The notes under the pieces were generated by a model. That model had not been told where the DNA came from, did not search any database, and saw only the letters and a list, made by a program, of their open reading frames with translations. Below are positions 1 through 5,399 of a DNA stretch of 6,491 nt, in pieces; positions within the stretch are counted from its first letter, which is position 1; each line of letters begins with the position of its first letter. Origin of the DNA: Methanobacteriota archaeon (GTDB lineage: Archaea > Thermoplasmatota > Poseidoniia > MGIII > CG-Epi1); contig PSPB01000084.1 in NCBI GenBank assembly GCA_003193815.1, forward strand, positions 1 to 6,491. Direction: 5' to 3'. The position numbers and the translations under genes are program-made.

Positions 1-929
1 CCGGGCGTCCCGGCGGCGAAGGGCGGCGTGCGCATCCCCTGCGGCGGTTCGCGCCACGGCAGGTCCATCACCCCCAGGATGGCGTCCTGCATCTCCGGCA
101 GGTAGTGGAAGACGATGTACGCCAGCGCGACCAGCGCGACGAGGCTGCCGCCCTTGCCAATCCAGGCGTGCGCGTAGTAGAATGTGTCCTCACCCCAGAC
201 GTGCTCGTAGGTGAGCCAGATAACCACTGCGTTGCGAATCAGGTTGAGCAGGTAAATCGTCGGCACCGTCGCCAGGAAGGCGTAGATGCGTCGCTCGCGC
301 GGCGCGCTGGTGCAGAGCACCCCGCCGACGAATATTATCATGCTCTGCAACGCGGTGCACGCCAGCACGATGCTGACCGCAGGCGACATCGGGTCGCGCC
401 ACGCCGCCTCGACGGGGACGCTCACTTCCTGGTGTGCTGAGCCGAGGCGGTACCAGCGCGAACCTTCGCCGTAGTCGAGCGGCCCGAGCGTCGTCGGAGC
501 GCCCGCAATATCGAGCAGCCAGACCGACTGCTCCGCGACGACCTGGATGAGCCAGCCCGCGAGGAACGGCACCCGCTCGACCAGGAAGTAGATGCCGCCA
601 GCAACGACGGTCATCGCCACCAGCCAGCGCAACGCCGGGTATTCCCGACGCCACTGGATGGTCAGCCAGTGGTGGTACGCCAGATAGCCGAAGAACGGCA
701 GCGCCATGGCGCAGAAGAGCGCGTTGACCGGGTCGCGAATCAGGATGTAGTGTTCGACCTCGCTCCACCAGAAGCCGCCCAGCGCCAGCCAGCCAACCAT
801 GCAGAGCCGGTGGCCGGCGGCGACCGGCAACCGGCGGCCCCCCATGCGGTGTGGGCCGCTCGAGAGCCGATAGCCTGCCGCGAGCAGCAGCAGCGACCCG
901 ATGGCGAGCACCTCGCTGGCCGGTATCAT
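1..929 (-). CDS. artA: Archaeosortase A (partial, 3' end beyond the window)
   Basis: This is a membrane cysteine transpeptidase-like enzyme of the exosortase/archaeosortase family. Family knowledge: ArtA cleaves the C-terminal PGF-CTERM signal of surface proteins and links them to a membrane lipid. I translated 309 residues from the ATG at 929. The protein is highly hydrophobic, with segments near residues 5-20, 43-56, 68-86, 102-117, 185-206, 216-240 and 260-276. The signature is in the second half: ACTALQSM with Cys191, LIRNAVVIW with Arg232, and AHAWIGKGGS with His254. These match the conserved Cys, Arg and His positions of the family. Known members are about 300 residues, so little is probably missing. 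Two codons, TTG then ATG, could start it; I chose ATG. It lies 36 bases after the nucleotidyltransferase gene on the same strand, with its own T-rich box upstream. The PGF-CTERM substrates are not in the window. Identification rests on the motifs and topology. Confidence 0.88.
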   Translation of the reverse strand, partial: MIPASEVLAIGSLLLLAAGYRLSSGPHRMGGRRLPVAAGHRLCMVGWLALGGFWWSEVEHYILIRDPVNALFCAMALPFFGYLAYHHWLTIQWRREYPALRWLVAMTVVAGGIYFLVERVPFLAGWLIQVVAEQSVWLLDIAGAPTTLGPLDYGEGSRWYRLGSAHQEVSVPVEAAWRDPMSPAVSIVLACTALQSMIIFVGGVLCTSAPRERRIYAFLATVPTIYLLNLIRNAVVIWLTYEHVWGEDTFYYAHAWIGKGGSLVALVALAYIVFHYLPEMQDAILGVMDLPWREPPQGMRTPPFAAGTP

Positions 930-951
930 CAACCTGCGCGACCCCGCGCCG

Positions 952-960
952 CTAAAAAAA
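952..960 (-). promoter_or_regulatory. T-rich TATA-like box upstream of artA, or T-run terminator
   Basis: On the minus strand this reads TTTTTTTAG, 23-31 bases before the artA ATG and just after the stop codon of the nucleotidyltransferase. The position suits an archaeal TATA box for a leaderless transcript. A run of seven T is also the usual archaeal intrinsic termination signal, so it may end the upstream transcript instead of, or as well as, starting a new one. Only the sequence and spacing are seen; function is inferred. Confidence 0.4.
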
Positions 961-965
961 CCTCT

Positions 966-1691
966 TCAGCCGAAATGGGCGCACGCCGCCGCGTATGATT
1001 CGTGGTCACCGATGTCGAACCACGTCCCGGTATAGGCGATGCCGCGCACCGTCGCGCGACCGATGCGCCACGGCAGGAAATGCCCCAGCGCGTCACGCTC
1101 GCCGCCTGCCGCAAGGTAGGTGGCGAGCGCCCGCACCCCGCCGGGCGAGAGCAGCCAGCAGGCGGTCGCTGCCAGCGTCGAGCGCGGCTCCGCCGGCTTC
1201 TCGACGAAATCGACGATAATGCCATCCTCGAGCGTCGCGATGCCGTAGAGCTGCGCCAGTCCGGTATCGCCAACGTCGTAGAGCCCGATAACGTCGTCAC
1301 CCGTGCTCTCGTGCAGCGACGCCATGCGGGCGAGGTCGAAGTCGAAAAGGTTGTCGCCACCGACGATGAATAGCGGCCCCGGCAGGCGATATTCCGCCAC
1401 CAGCTGCCCCAGCGCGCCCAGTGCACCGGGCTTCTCGCCCTCGCTCTGCGCCTGCTCGACCGCCAGCTCGAGCTGGAGCGGGCCGTCGTAGCTGGCGATG
1501 AACGCGTCAAACTGGCTGGCAAAAGCGGCGTTGACCGCCAGCAGCACGCGGTCGGGCGCAACTGCCTCGAGCGAGTGCAGGACGTGCGCCAGTAGCGGCT
1601 CGCCGGCGACTGGGAGCAACTGCTTTGGAGTGTGGCGCACCAGCTCCCCCATACGGCGCGCGAAGCCGCCCGCCAGGACGATGGCGTCCAT
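966..1691 (-). CDS. Sugar-phosphate nucleotidyltransferase (NTP_transferase family)
   Basis: This 241-residue cytoplasmic enzyme has the Rossmann-like fold that couples an NTP to a sugar 1-phosphate to make an NDP-sugar and pyrophosphate. The N-terminus has the nucleotide-binding signature LAGGFARRM (residues 6-14) followed by TPKQLLPV with the family Pro-Lys (22-23). GGDNLFDFD (111-119) supplies the metal-binding Asp113, VEKP is at 163-166, and the WFDIGDHESY segment (224-233) is typical of glucose-1-phosphate nucleotidyltransferases. There is no C-terminal hexapeptide beta-helix, so it is the short single-domain form. The exact sugar and nucleotide (glucose, mannose or other; dTTP, UTP or GTP) cannot be read from the sequence. 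Its ATG overlaps the stop of the coiled-coil gene by one base (TGATG), so translation is probably coupled. Being next to artA suggests a link with glycosylation or the cell surface, which is inference. Confidence 0.85.
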   Translation of the reverse strand: MDAIVLAGGFARRMGELVRHTPKQLLPVAGEPLLAHVLHSLEAVAPDRVLLAVNAAFASQFDAFIASYDGPLQLELAVEQAQSEGEKPGALGALGQLVAEYRLPGPLFIVGGDNLFDFDLARMASLHESTGDDVIGLYDVGDTGLAQLYGIATLEDGIIVDFVEKPAEPRSTLAATACWLLSPGGVRALATYLAAGGERDALGHFLPWRIGRATVRGIAYTGTWFDIGDHESYAAACAHFG

Positions 1692-2569
1692 CAGAGCGAA
1701 ATCTTACCGCCCAACATCAGTTCCCTGATGGCGTCGTCAGCCGCCGCGGCCAGCTTCTTGTCATCGTAGAGCGCTTCCTTGACCTCCTTGCGGCGGTCGC
1801 GCACCACCTTCCAGCGCGCCTGCTGTTCCTCGCGCGCCACATTCCGGTGGGTCCGCAACTGGTCGAGCATCTCCATCGCGCGCTCGTGCTGGTGGTCGGC
1901 GCGCTTGCGGACGTCAACAAACTCCTGGTGCTTCTTGTCTGATTCGCCCGAGAGGTGCGCCGCCTCCTTCATCAGCTCGGTCATCTTGTCGTAAAGCTTC
2001 GAATTGAGCTTCGCCAGCCGCACCACTTCCAGATGGTGCTGGTCTGCCTCGCTGAACCGCTCGTCAATCGACTGGTCCAGCTCGCCTACCTCGGCGTACA
2101 GGTGCTCCTGCTCCTCGAGTGACGACTGCTGCTCGCCCAAGCTACGACGCAGGATGGAAATCCGCTCGAGCAGCGCACGCTCCTTGGCAATCGTCATCTC
2201 GGTCGTCTCAAGCCGTCGCTCGGACGCCATGATTTCGGACATCAGCGCCTCGACCGTATAGCGCAGCCCCTTGCCATCCTTGCCATCCTTGCGCCGCGCC
2301 TGCTTGGCAGCAATCAACTTGCGCGCCTGGTCACGCAACTTGTTGCGCGACTGCATGCTACGCTGCTTCGCTTGCGAATGCACCTTCATCTCGTCGCGCA
2401 TGGCCAGGATTTTCTGCATCACCTTTCCGCGCTGGTCATGGATGGCGTCGCGCTCGTCGCGTAGCATGCGCGCCTCGGTGTTGTATTCGTTACGGCGGTC
2501 CTGGAACCGCTCTTCCGAGCGTTGTATCTCGGTCTTCGGCTTGCGCTGCTGCCTCTTCTTCTGCGCCAT
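1691..2569 (-). CDS. Archaeal coiled-coil protein, COG1340-like
   Basis: This 292-residue soluble protein is almost entirely charged and helical, rich in Glu, Lys, Arg, Gln and Ala, with heptad-like spacing from about residue 15 to 285. It has a very basic N-terminus (MAQKKRQQRKPK), no signal peptide and no membrane segment. The middle part (about 104-150) pairs a Met/Glu/Arg-rich helix with LLERISILRRSLGEQ. This resembles the conserved core of the archaeal COG1340 coiled-coil family, whose function is unknown. A small in-frame tandem repeat gives KDGKDGKG near residues 94-101, likely a flexible turn between two long helices. The ATG at 2569 is supported by a TATA box about 30 bases upstream and no Shine-Dalgarno sequence, as for a leaderless message. 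It is the first gene of the unit with the nucleotidyltransferase. SMC-like or cytoskeletal roles are possible but not shown by the sequence. Confidence 0.82.
   Translation of the reverse strand: MAQKKRQQRKPKTEIQRSEERFQDRRNEYNTEARMLRDERDAIHDQRGKVMQKILAMRDEMKVHSQAKQRSMQSRNKLRDQARKLIAAKQARRKDGKDGKGLRYTVEALMSEIMASERRLETTEMTIAKERALLERISILRRSLGEQQSSLEEQEHLYAEVGELDQSIDERFSEADQHHLEVVRLAKLNSKLYDKMTELMKEAAHLSGESDKKHQEFVDVRKRADHQHERAMEMLDQLRTHRNVAREEQQARWKVVRDRRKEVKEALYDDKKLAAAADDAIRELMLGGKISL
2271..2288. repeat. Two tandem 9-bp copies inside the coiled-coil gene
   Basis: The unit ttgccatcc occurs twice head to tail. On the coding (minus) strand each copy encodes Lys-Asp-Gly, so a change in copy number would keep the frame. 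It lies in the predicted loop between helices. It is probably a slippage product with no separate function. Confidence 0.7.
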
Positions 2570-2595
2570 GGGAGCGAGGTGACGTCCAGTGCTCA

Positions 2596-2604
2596 GATAT
2601 AAAA
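2596..2604 (-). promoter_or_regulatory. TATA box for the coiled-coil/nucleotidyltransferase unit
   Basis: The minus strand reads TTTTATATC, 27-35 bases before the ATG at 2569, in an AT-rich intergenic region. This is close to the euryarchaeal TATA consensus, and the spacing would place the transcription start at or within a few bases of the start codon. The 20 bases before the ATG are C-rich and contain no Shine-Dalgarno match, which agrees with a leaderless message. Confidence 0.62.
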
Positions 2605-2611
2605 TCAGCCC

Positions 2612-2629
2612 TGCACAATTATTCGTGCA
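2612..2629. repeat. Short inverted repeat upstream of the TATA box
   Basis: TGCAC and GTGCA flank an 8-base AT-rich centre. On the minus strand the element sits 8 bases upstream of the TATA box of the coiled-coil gene, about 43-60 bases before its ATG. The position would suit a regulator-binding site, or part of the transcript end of purC. Only the symmetry is observed; with 5-base arms it could be chance. Confidence 0.35.
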
Positions 2630-3667
2630 TTATGGTAAACAAACTATTTGGTCAAAATTTTGCGGGAGCGAAGCGACCGGGAAAGTTTGTTTTAAATAAG
2701 AATCGTCGAGAACTAGATAAACGGGTTGAGAACTTGGTAAATTACGCCGCCGGCCGGTCCCAATTCCAGCGGCATCTCCTCGCCAGTGAAGGTCTTCGAT
2801 ATAGCGCGCGGCCGCCTCCACTCGCAAGTCGTCGGTCAGCACGGGCGGCTTGCCCTTGCCCCGGAATCCCTGCTCCGCGAGCCAGGTGCGGACGTATTCC
2901 TTGTCGAACTTGCGTGGCTCTTCTCCTTTCTCGAAGCGCTTTTCGTAGTCGTCCGCCATCCAGTAGCGGCTGGAGTCGGGCGTATTGACCTCGTCCATCA
3001 GCATAATCTTGCCGCTGGAGATGCCAAACTCGTACTTGGTATCGACGAAAATCATGCCGTGCTCTGCGGCGCGCTTGACGCCACGGCGGTAGAGCTTCAT
3101 CGAGATTTTCGCCAACTCTTGGTAGAGCCCGGGGTCGACCGCCCCGCGGCGGAAGAGCTCCTCCGGGGCGACCGACTCATCGTGGTCGCCCTGCGCCGCC
3201 TTGGTTGAGGGGGTAATGATTGGCTCTGGCAATTTCTCGTGTTTGCGCATCCCGTCCGGCAGCTCGTTGCCGCAGAAATTGCGGTCGCCTTTCTCGTAGG
3301 CGGTCCAGATTGAGGTGGGGGTGATGCCAGTCAGGTAGCCTCGCACGACCATCTCGACCTGGATGGGGTCGCAGCGGCGAACGGTCCAGACGTTGGGGTG
3401 CGGCCTGCGGAGAACGTGGTTGGCGACTATGTCAGCCGTCTCGCCGAACCACCAGTCGGCCATCTCGACCAGCGCCTGCCCCTTGAACGGCACCGTTCCC
3501 AGCACCCGGTCGAAGGCGGAGATACGGTCGGTAGTGACCATCGTGATGGTCTCTTCCTTGATGTAGTTGTCGCGCACCTTGCCGCGGTAGAGCTCGCCCT
3601 GGTCCTCGTAATTGGTCTCCACCAGAGTATGGGGGAGCTGCTGTTGCAGGATGTCGCGGGCGACCAT
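2630..3667 (-). CDS. purC: SAICAR synthase, with an apparent 3' frameshift
   Basis: PurC joins CAIR and aspartate using ATP to form SAICAR in purine synthesis. The family motifs are clear: YRGKVRDNY (27-35), TDRISAFDRVLG (46-57), VVRGYLTGI (107-115), LPEPIITPSTKA (146-157), HDE (162-164), FVDTKYEFG (207-215) and MDEVNTPDSSRYW (224-236). It is the longer, about 300-residue type. As written the open frame gives 345 residues, but after Asp292 the tail does not look like PurC and is AT-rich. Dropping one C of the CC pair at 2791-2792 instead gives FTGEEMPLELGPAG and a stop at 2713-2715, for 317 residues. TGEE after ARYIE is like normal PurC C-termini. The gene therefore probably ended at 2713 before an insertion or sequencing error. 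The ATG at 3667 has a T-rich box 25-32 bases upstream. The catalytic part is intact in either reading. Confidence 0.93.
   Translation of the reverse strand: MVARDILQQQLPHTLVETNYEDQGELYRGKVRDNYIKEETITMVTTDRISAFDRVLGTVPFKGQALVEMADWWFGETADIVANHVLRRPHPNVWTVRRCDPIQVEMVVRGYLTGITPTSIWTAYEKGDRNFCGNELPDGMRKHEKLPEPIITPSTKAAQGDHDESVAPEELFRRGAVDPGLYQELAKISMKLYRRGVKRAAEHGMIFVDTKYEFGISSGKIMLMDEVNTPDSSRYWMADDYEKRFEKGEEPRKFDKEYVRTWLAEQGFRGKGKPPVLTDDLRVEAAARYIEDLHWRGDAAGIGTGRRRNLPSSQPVYLVLDDSYLKQTFPVASLPQNFDQIVCLP
2637..2692. repeat. Imperfect inverted repeat in the purC 3' region
   Basis: The 9-base arms AAACAAACT (2637-2645) and AGTTTGTTT (2684-2692) are perfect complements. Just inside them GGTC (2650-2653) pairs with GACC (2675-2678), with three G-T wobbles and a small internal loop between. 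Together they make a long hairpin on a strongly AT-rich background. If purC ends at 2713, as its frame-corrected reading suggests, this is 3' untranslated sequence and could be a transcript-end structure with U-rich arms on the minus strand. In the uncorrected reading it would lie inside the coding region, which is less likely. Confidence 0.5.
2791..2792 (-). other. purC: Probable one-base insertion (frameshift) in purC
   Basis: Reading ATC GAA GAC on the minus strand, the next bases are CTTCACTGG. In the current frame this gives LHWRG; one base later it gives FTGEEMPLE, which resembles family C-termini. The new frame stops at 2713-2715. One extra C in the GACC run explains the shift. It may be an assembly or sequencing error or a real mutation; the sequence alone cannot separate these. 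Confidence 0.72.
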
Positions 3668-3691
3668 AGCGCCCCGAAAGCGGGAGCGGGA

Positions 3692-3699
3692 CTAAAAGC
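3692..3699 (-). promoter_or_regulatory. TATA-like box upstream of purC
   Basis: The minus strand reads GCTTTTAG, 25-32 bases before the purC ATG, inside the 85-base divergent intergenic region. The spacing matches the other start-proximal boxes in this window. The match to a TATA consensus is partial, and there is no clear Shine-Dalgarno sequence before the ATG. Confidence 0.4.
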
Positions 3700-3712
3700 A
3701 GTACCGGTGACT
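3700..3712. promoter_or_regulatory. Imperfect palindrome between divergent promoters
   Basis: AGTACCGGTGACT is centred on ACCGGT, with AGT and ACT as outer arms, one base off perfect symmetry. It lies between the box of purC and that of the divergent lipid gene, where one bound protein could affect both. Only the symmetry and position are seen; there is no evidence for a specific regulator. Confidence 0.22.
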
Positions 3713-3722
3713 GGGGACAAGG

Positions 3723-3730
3723 TTGAATAG
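3723..3730 (+). promoter_or_regulatory. Weak TATA-like box upstream of the lipid transferase
   Basis: TTGAATAG lies 23-30 bases before the GTG at 3753. It is a weak TATA match, but its position is like that of the other boxes in this window, and no Shine-Dalgarno sequence is visible before the GTG. Confidence 0.3.
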
Positions 3731-3752
3731 CCGCAAGTAACTCCCGCGAAGC

Positions 3753-4370
3753 GTGCTTAGCGACATACTGAAGAAGCATAGTAACGAGCTGCTGCGCCCG
3801 CTGGGTGTTTTCATGGGCCGCATCGGCATCCGCCCCAACAACCTCACCTTCCTGGGGCTGGCGCTGACCATGGCGGCAGCGTGGCAACTGCACGCCGCCG
3901 CCATCCTTCCCGGAGTGGCGTTGCTGCTGCTGGCGGGGCTGGCCGACGGCGGCGACGGACTGCTGGCGCGCTCCGCCGGACAGACGTCGGTGCGCGGCGG
4001 CTTCCTCGACGCGCTGACCGACCGCTATTCGGACAGCCTGCTCTTCGGCGCGCTGTTGCTCGGCGGCTGGCTGGCGCCGCTGCCGCCCGGAATCCCGGGC
4101 GAGGCATGGGCGCTGGCGGCGCTCATCGGAGCGCTGCTCACTTCCTACGCGCGTGCGGCGGCGGAGCGCCTCGGTGTCAGCCAGCAGGCGGTCGGGCTGG
4201 TTGAGCGGCCGGAGCGCATCATCCTGCTGGCACTCGGCCTTGCAGGGGGTGAACTGGCCGGCGAGCCAGCACTCTGGGCGACCGGCACACTGGCGCTGCT
4301 GGCACTACTGGGAAACCTCACGGTGGCGCAGCGGCTGGTCCATTTCTGGCGTAACGCGTCGGAAGTATAA
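3753..4370 (+). CDS. CDP-alcohol phosphatidyltransferase, archaetidylinositol-phosphate synthase type
   Basis: This 205-residue integral membrane enzyme should transfer a phospho-alcohol head group onto a CDP-activated archaeal lipid. The complete catalytic signature D-x2-D-G-x2-A-R-x8-G-x3-D-x3-D is present: Asp65, Asp68, Gly69, Ala72, Arg73, Gly82, Asp86 and Asp90. All four metal-binding or catalytic aspartates are intact. The surrounding features, IRPNNLTFLGL (26-36), GGFLDALTDRYSD (82-94), SYARAAAE (131-138) and ERPERI (151-156), fit the archaetidylinositol-phosphate synthase/PIP synthase branch better than phosphatidylserine synthase. That branch joins CDP-archaeol and inositol 1-phosphate. 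About six membrane helices are expected. The start is GTG at 3753; the next in-frame ATG (3813) would lose the N-terminal amphipathic helix. Archaetidylglycerol-phosphate synthase is the main alternative. It sits 28 bases before a PgpA-family phosphatase gene. Confidence 0.85.
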   Translation: MLSDILKKHSNELLRPLGVFMGRIGIRPNNLTFLGLALTMAAAWQLHAAAILPGVALLLLAGLADGGDGLLARSAGQTSVRGGFLDALTDRYSDSLLFGALLLGGWLAPLPPGIPGEAWALAALIGALLTSYARAAAERLGVSQQAVGLVERPERIILLALGLAGGELAGEPALWATGTLALLALLGNLTVAQRLVHFWRNASEV

Positions 4371-4378
4371 TTTATATA
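4371..4378 (+). promoter_or_regulatory. Consensus TATA box upstream of pgpA
   Basis: TTTATATA directly follows the stop codon of the lipid transferase gene and lies 21-28 bases before the ATG at 4399. It is a near-perfect euryarchaeal TATA element. The phosphatase gene can therefore probably be transcribed on its own, with a start site at or very near its ATG, in addition to any read-through. Confidence 0.62.
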
Positions 4379-4387
4379 GGAGTCGTC

Positions 4388-4392
4388 GGTGG
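4388..4392 (+). promoter_or_regulatory. Candidate ribosome binding site of pgpA
   Basis: GGTGG ends 6 bases before the ATG at 4399 and can pair with the CACC part of the archaeal 16S 3' end. It supports this ATG over earlier in-frame codons, which would place the start inside the upstream gene. It would be used on a read-through transcript but lost on a leaderless one. Confidence 0.4.
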
Positions 4393-4398
4393 AAAATA

Positions 4399-4869
4399 AT
4401 GGTTGACTGGCGTGAACTCGCGGCGACCGGCCTCGGACTGGGGCGGGCGCCTTACGGTCCTGGCACCGCCGGCAGCGCTGGCGCGGCGGCACTGGCATGG
4501 GGCGCCGTGGCCTATGGCGGGGCGCAGGGCGGCTACGCGCTGCTGGCGGTCGCGCTACTGCTCTACCCGCTGGGCCGCAACCTCGCCGAATGGGCCGAAC
4601 GGGAGTGGGGCGAGGACCCCGGCCGCTTCGTGCTGGACGAGGTGGCGGGCTACCTGCTCGGCGCCGCCATCATCTGGCTCGCCGCTGGCGTCCCCGATGC
4701 GGTGGATTTGCTGGCTCTGTTCGTCCTGTTCCGCGCTTTCGACATCCTAAAGCCGTGGCCGGTCTCGCGGCTCGAGGAAATTGGGGGCGGCGACGGGGTG
4801 ATGCTCGATGATATCGCCGCCGGCATCCTGGCTGCCGCCGTGCTGCTGCTACTGCCGCTCCTGTTTTAG
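4399..4869 (+). CDS. pgpA: PgpA-family lipid phosphatase (phosphatidylglycerophosphatase A-like)
   Basis: This 156-residue membrane phosphatase belongs to a family that removes the phosphate from phosphatidylglycerol phosphate. All family blocks are present in order: GLGLGRAPYGPGTAGS (11-26), DPGRFVLDEVAG (73-84), FRAFDILKPWPVSRLEE (111-127) and GDGVMLDDIAAG (131-142). The conserved acidic residues (Asp80-Glu81, Asp115, Asp137-Asp138) are intact. Hydrophobic segments lie near 27-57, 84-96, 102-113 and 140-156. The ATG at 4399 matches the usual family N-terminus; the open frame extends upstream only by overlapping the previous gene. In an archaeon the natural substrate is likely an archaeol-based phospholipid phosphate: archaetidylglycerol phosphate by family analogy, or archaetidylinositol phosphate given the gene immediately upstream. 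The substrate is inference; family membership is well supported. Confidence 0.9.
   Translation: MVDWRELAATGLGLGRAPYGPGTAGSAGAAALAWGAVAYGGAQGGYALLAVALLLYPLGRNLAEWAEREWGEDPGRFVLDEVAGYLLGAAIIWLAAGVPDAVDLLALFVLFRAFDILKPWPVSRLEEIGGGDGVMLDDIAAGILAAAVLLLLPLLF
4862..4869 (+). promoter_or_regulatory. TATA-like box overlapping the pgpA stop
   Basis: TGTTTTAG lies 22-29 bases before the ATG at 4891 and includes the pgpA stop codon. It resembles the TTTTAG elements before purC and artA. The short, C-rich space before the ATG has no Shine-Dalgarno match. Low information content means it could be chance. Confidence 0.33.
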
Positions 4870-4890
4870 CCCGCCCCCGATTGCGGCCCC

Positions 4891-5394
4891 ATGTCCGAAA
4901 TAATTCTCTATCTGCATATCGTCGGCGCGATTACACTTTTCAGCGGACTGATTGCGGCGGCGGTCGCGATGCTGCGCATGGAGCGCGCCGAGGACGAAAC
5001 GCGCCGTGAGCTGGCGTCGATGGCGCGCGCGATGGCGTCGATGGCGACCGGCGGAGGCGGTCTGGCACTGATGTTCGGCCTCTACTTGGTGCTCAGCGGT
5101 GACGAGCATAACTTCGGCGAGGCGTGGATTGACAACTCGCTCATACTGCTGCTGGTGATGGTTGCGGTTATCCCTATGGTAATCGTGCCGCGGCTGCGCG
5201 CGATTGCCGACGGTGGCGGGACCATGGGCGACCCGACGCTCTGGATTACAACGACCGCCATGCTGGGCGCGGCGTTCGGCATCGAGTACCTGATGGTGGC
5301 AAAGCCGCTGGCGCACGGCCCCGATGACGGCGTACTGCTGCTATTCCTACTGCTCGGAGCAGCGGCGGGCTGGATGCGAACCCGGGAAGCCTGA
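4891..5394 (+). CDS. Five-helix membrane protein of unknown function
   Basis: I do not recognise this 167-residue protein with certainty. It has five predicted membrane segments, near residues 4-28, 52-70, 82-101, 116-137 and 147-162, joined by short loops. The first begins YLHIVGAITLFSGLIAA, with a histidine and Gly/Ser pattern that recalls DUF2269-like or CopD-like small membrane proteins. A charged segment (29-41, MRMERAEDETRRE with offset) follows helix 1 and is probably cytoplasmic. A Gly-rich loop lies at 107-113. No catalytic motif or signal peptide is evident, and the only conspicuous polar residue inside a helix is His9. It lies 21 bases after pgpA and 34 before purS, on the same strand. 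Placement next to lipid genes may hint at a membrane role, but co-location with purS is just as close. Coding nature is supported by composition and the membrane pattern. Confidence 0.72.
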   Translation: MSEIILYLHIVGAITLFSGLIAAAVAMLRMERAEDETRRELASMARAMASMATGGGGLALMFGLYLVLSGDEHNFGEAWIDNSLILLLVMVAVIPMVIVPRLRAIADGGGTMGDPTLWITTTAMLGAAFGIEYLMVAKPLAHGPDDGVLLLFLLLGAAAGWMRTREA

Positions 5395-5399
5395 GTTTC

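Noticed and set aside
190..768. A 192-codon minus-strand frame and other frames within 1-1000
   Set aside because: They overlap artA in other frames. The artA reading has membrane helices and the Cys/Arg/His motifs, while these products are Arg-rich and patternless.
2693..2770. A possible tRNA in the AT-rich stretch beside purC
   Set aside because: I looked for a T-loop (GTTCGA) and matched acceptor arms on both strands and found none.
2632..2988. A 118-codon plus-strand frame starting in the AT-rich region
   Set aside because: It runs antisense into conserved purC coding sequence and has no recognisable pattern.
3673..3684. Small hairpin CCCG-AAAG-CGGG before purC
   Set aside because: Four-base arms are expected by chance in GC-rich DNA, and it probably lies upstream of or at the transcription start.
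3753..4370. Phosphatidylserine synthase partner of archaeosortase
   Set aside because: Lipid head-group enzymes can be linked to ArtA processing, but this one is about 2.8 kb away on the opposite strand and its motifs fit the inositol-phosphate branch better.
4153..4398. An upstream extension of pgpA by 82 codons
   Set aside because: It would overlap most of the end of the lipid transferase gene. The family N-terminus begins at the ATG at 4399, which has a TATA box and GGTGG before it.
4849..5316. A 155-codon minus-strand frame opposite the membrane protein
   Set aside because: It is rich in Arg, His and Gln with no hydrophobic core, as expected for an antisense shadow. The plus-strand frame gives five clean membrane segments.
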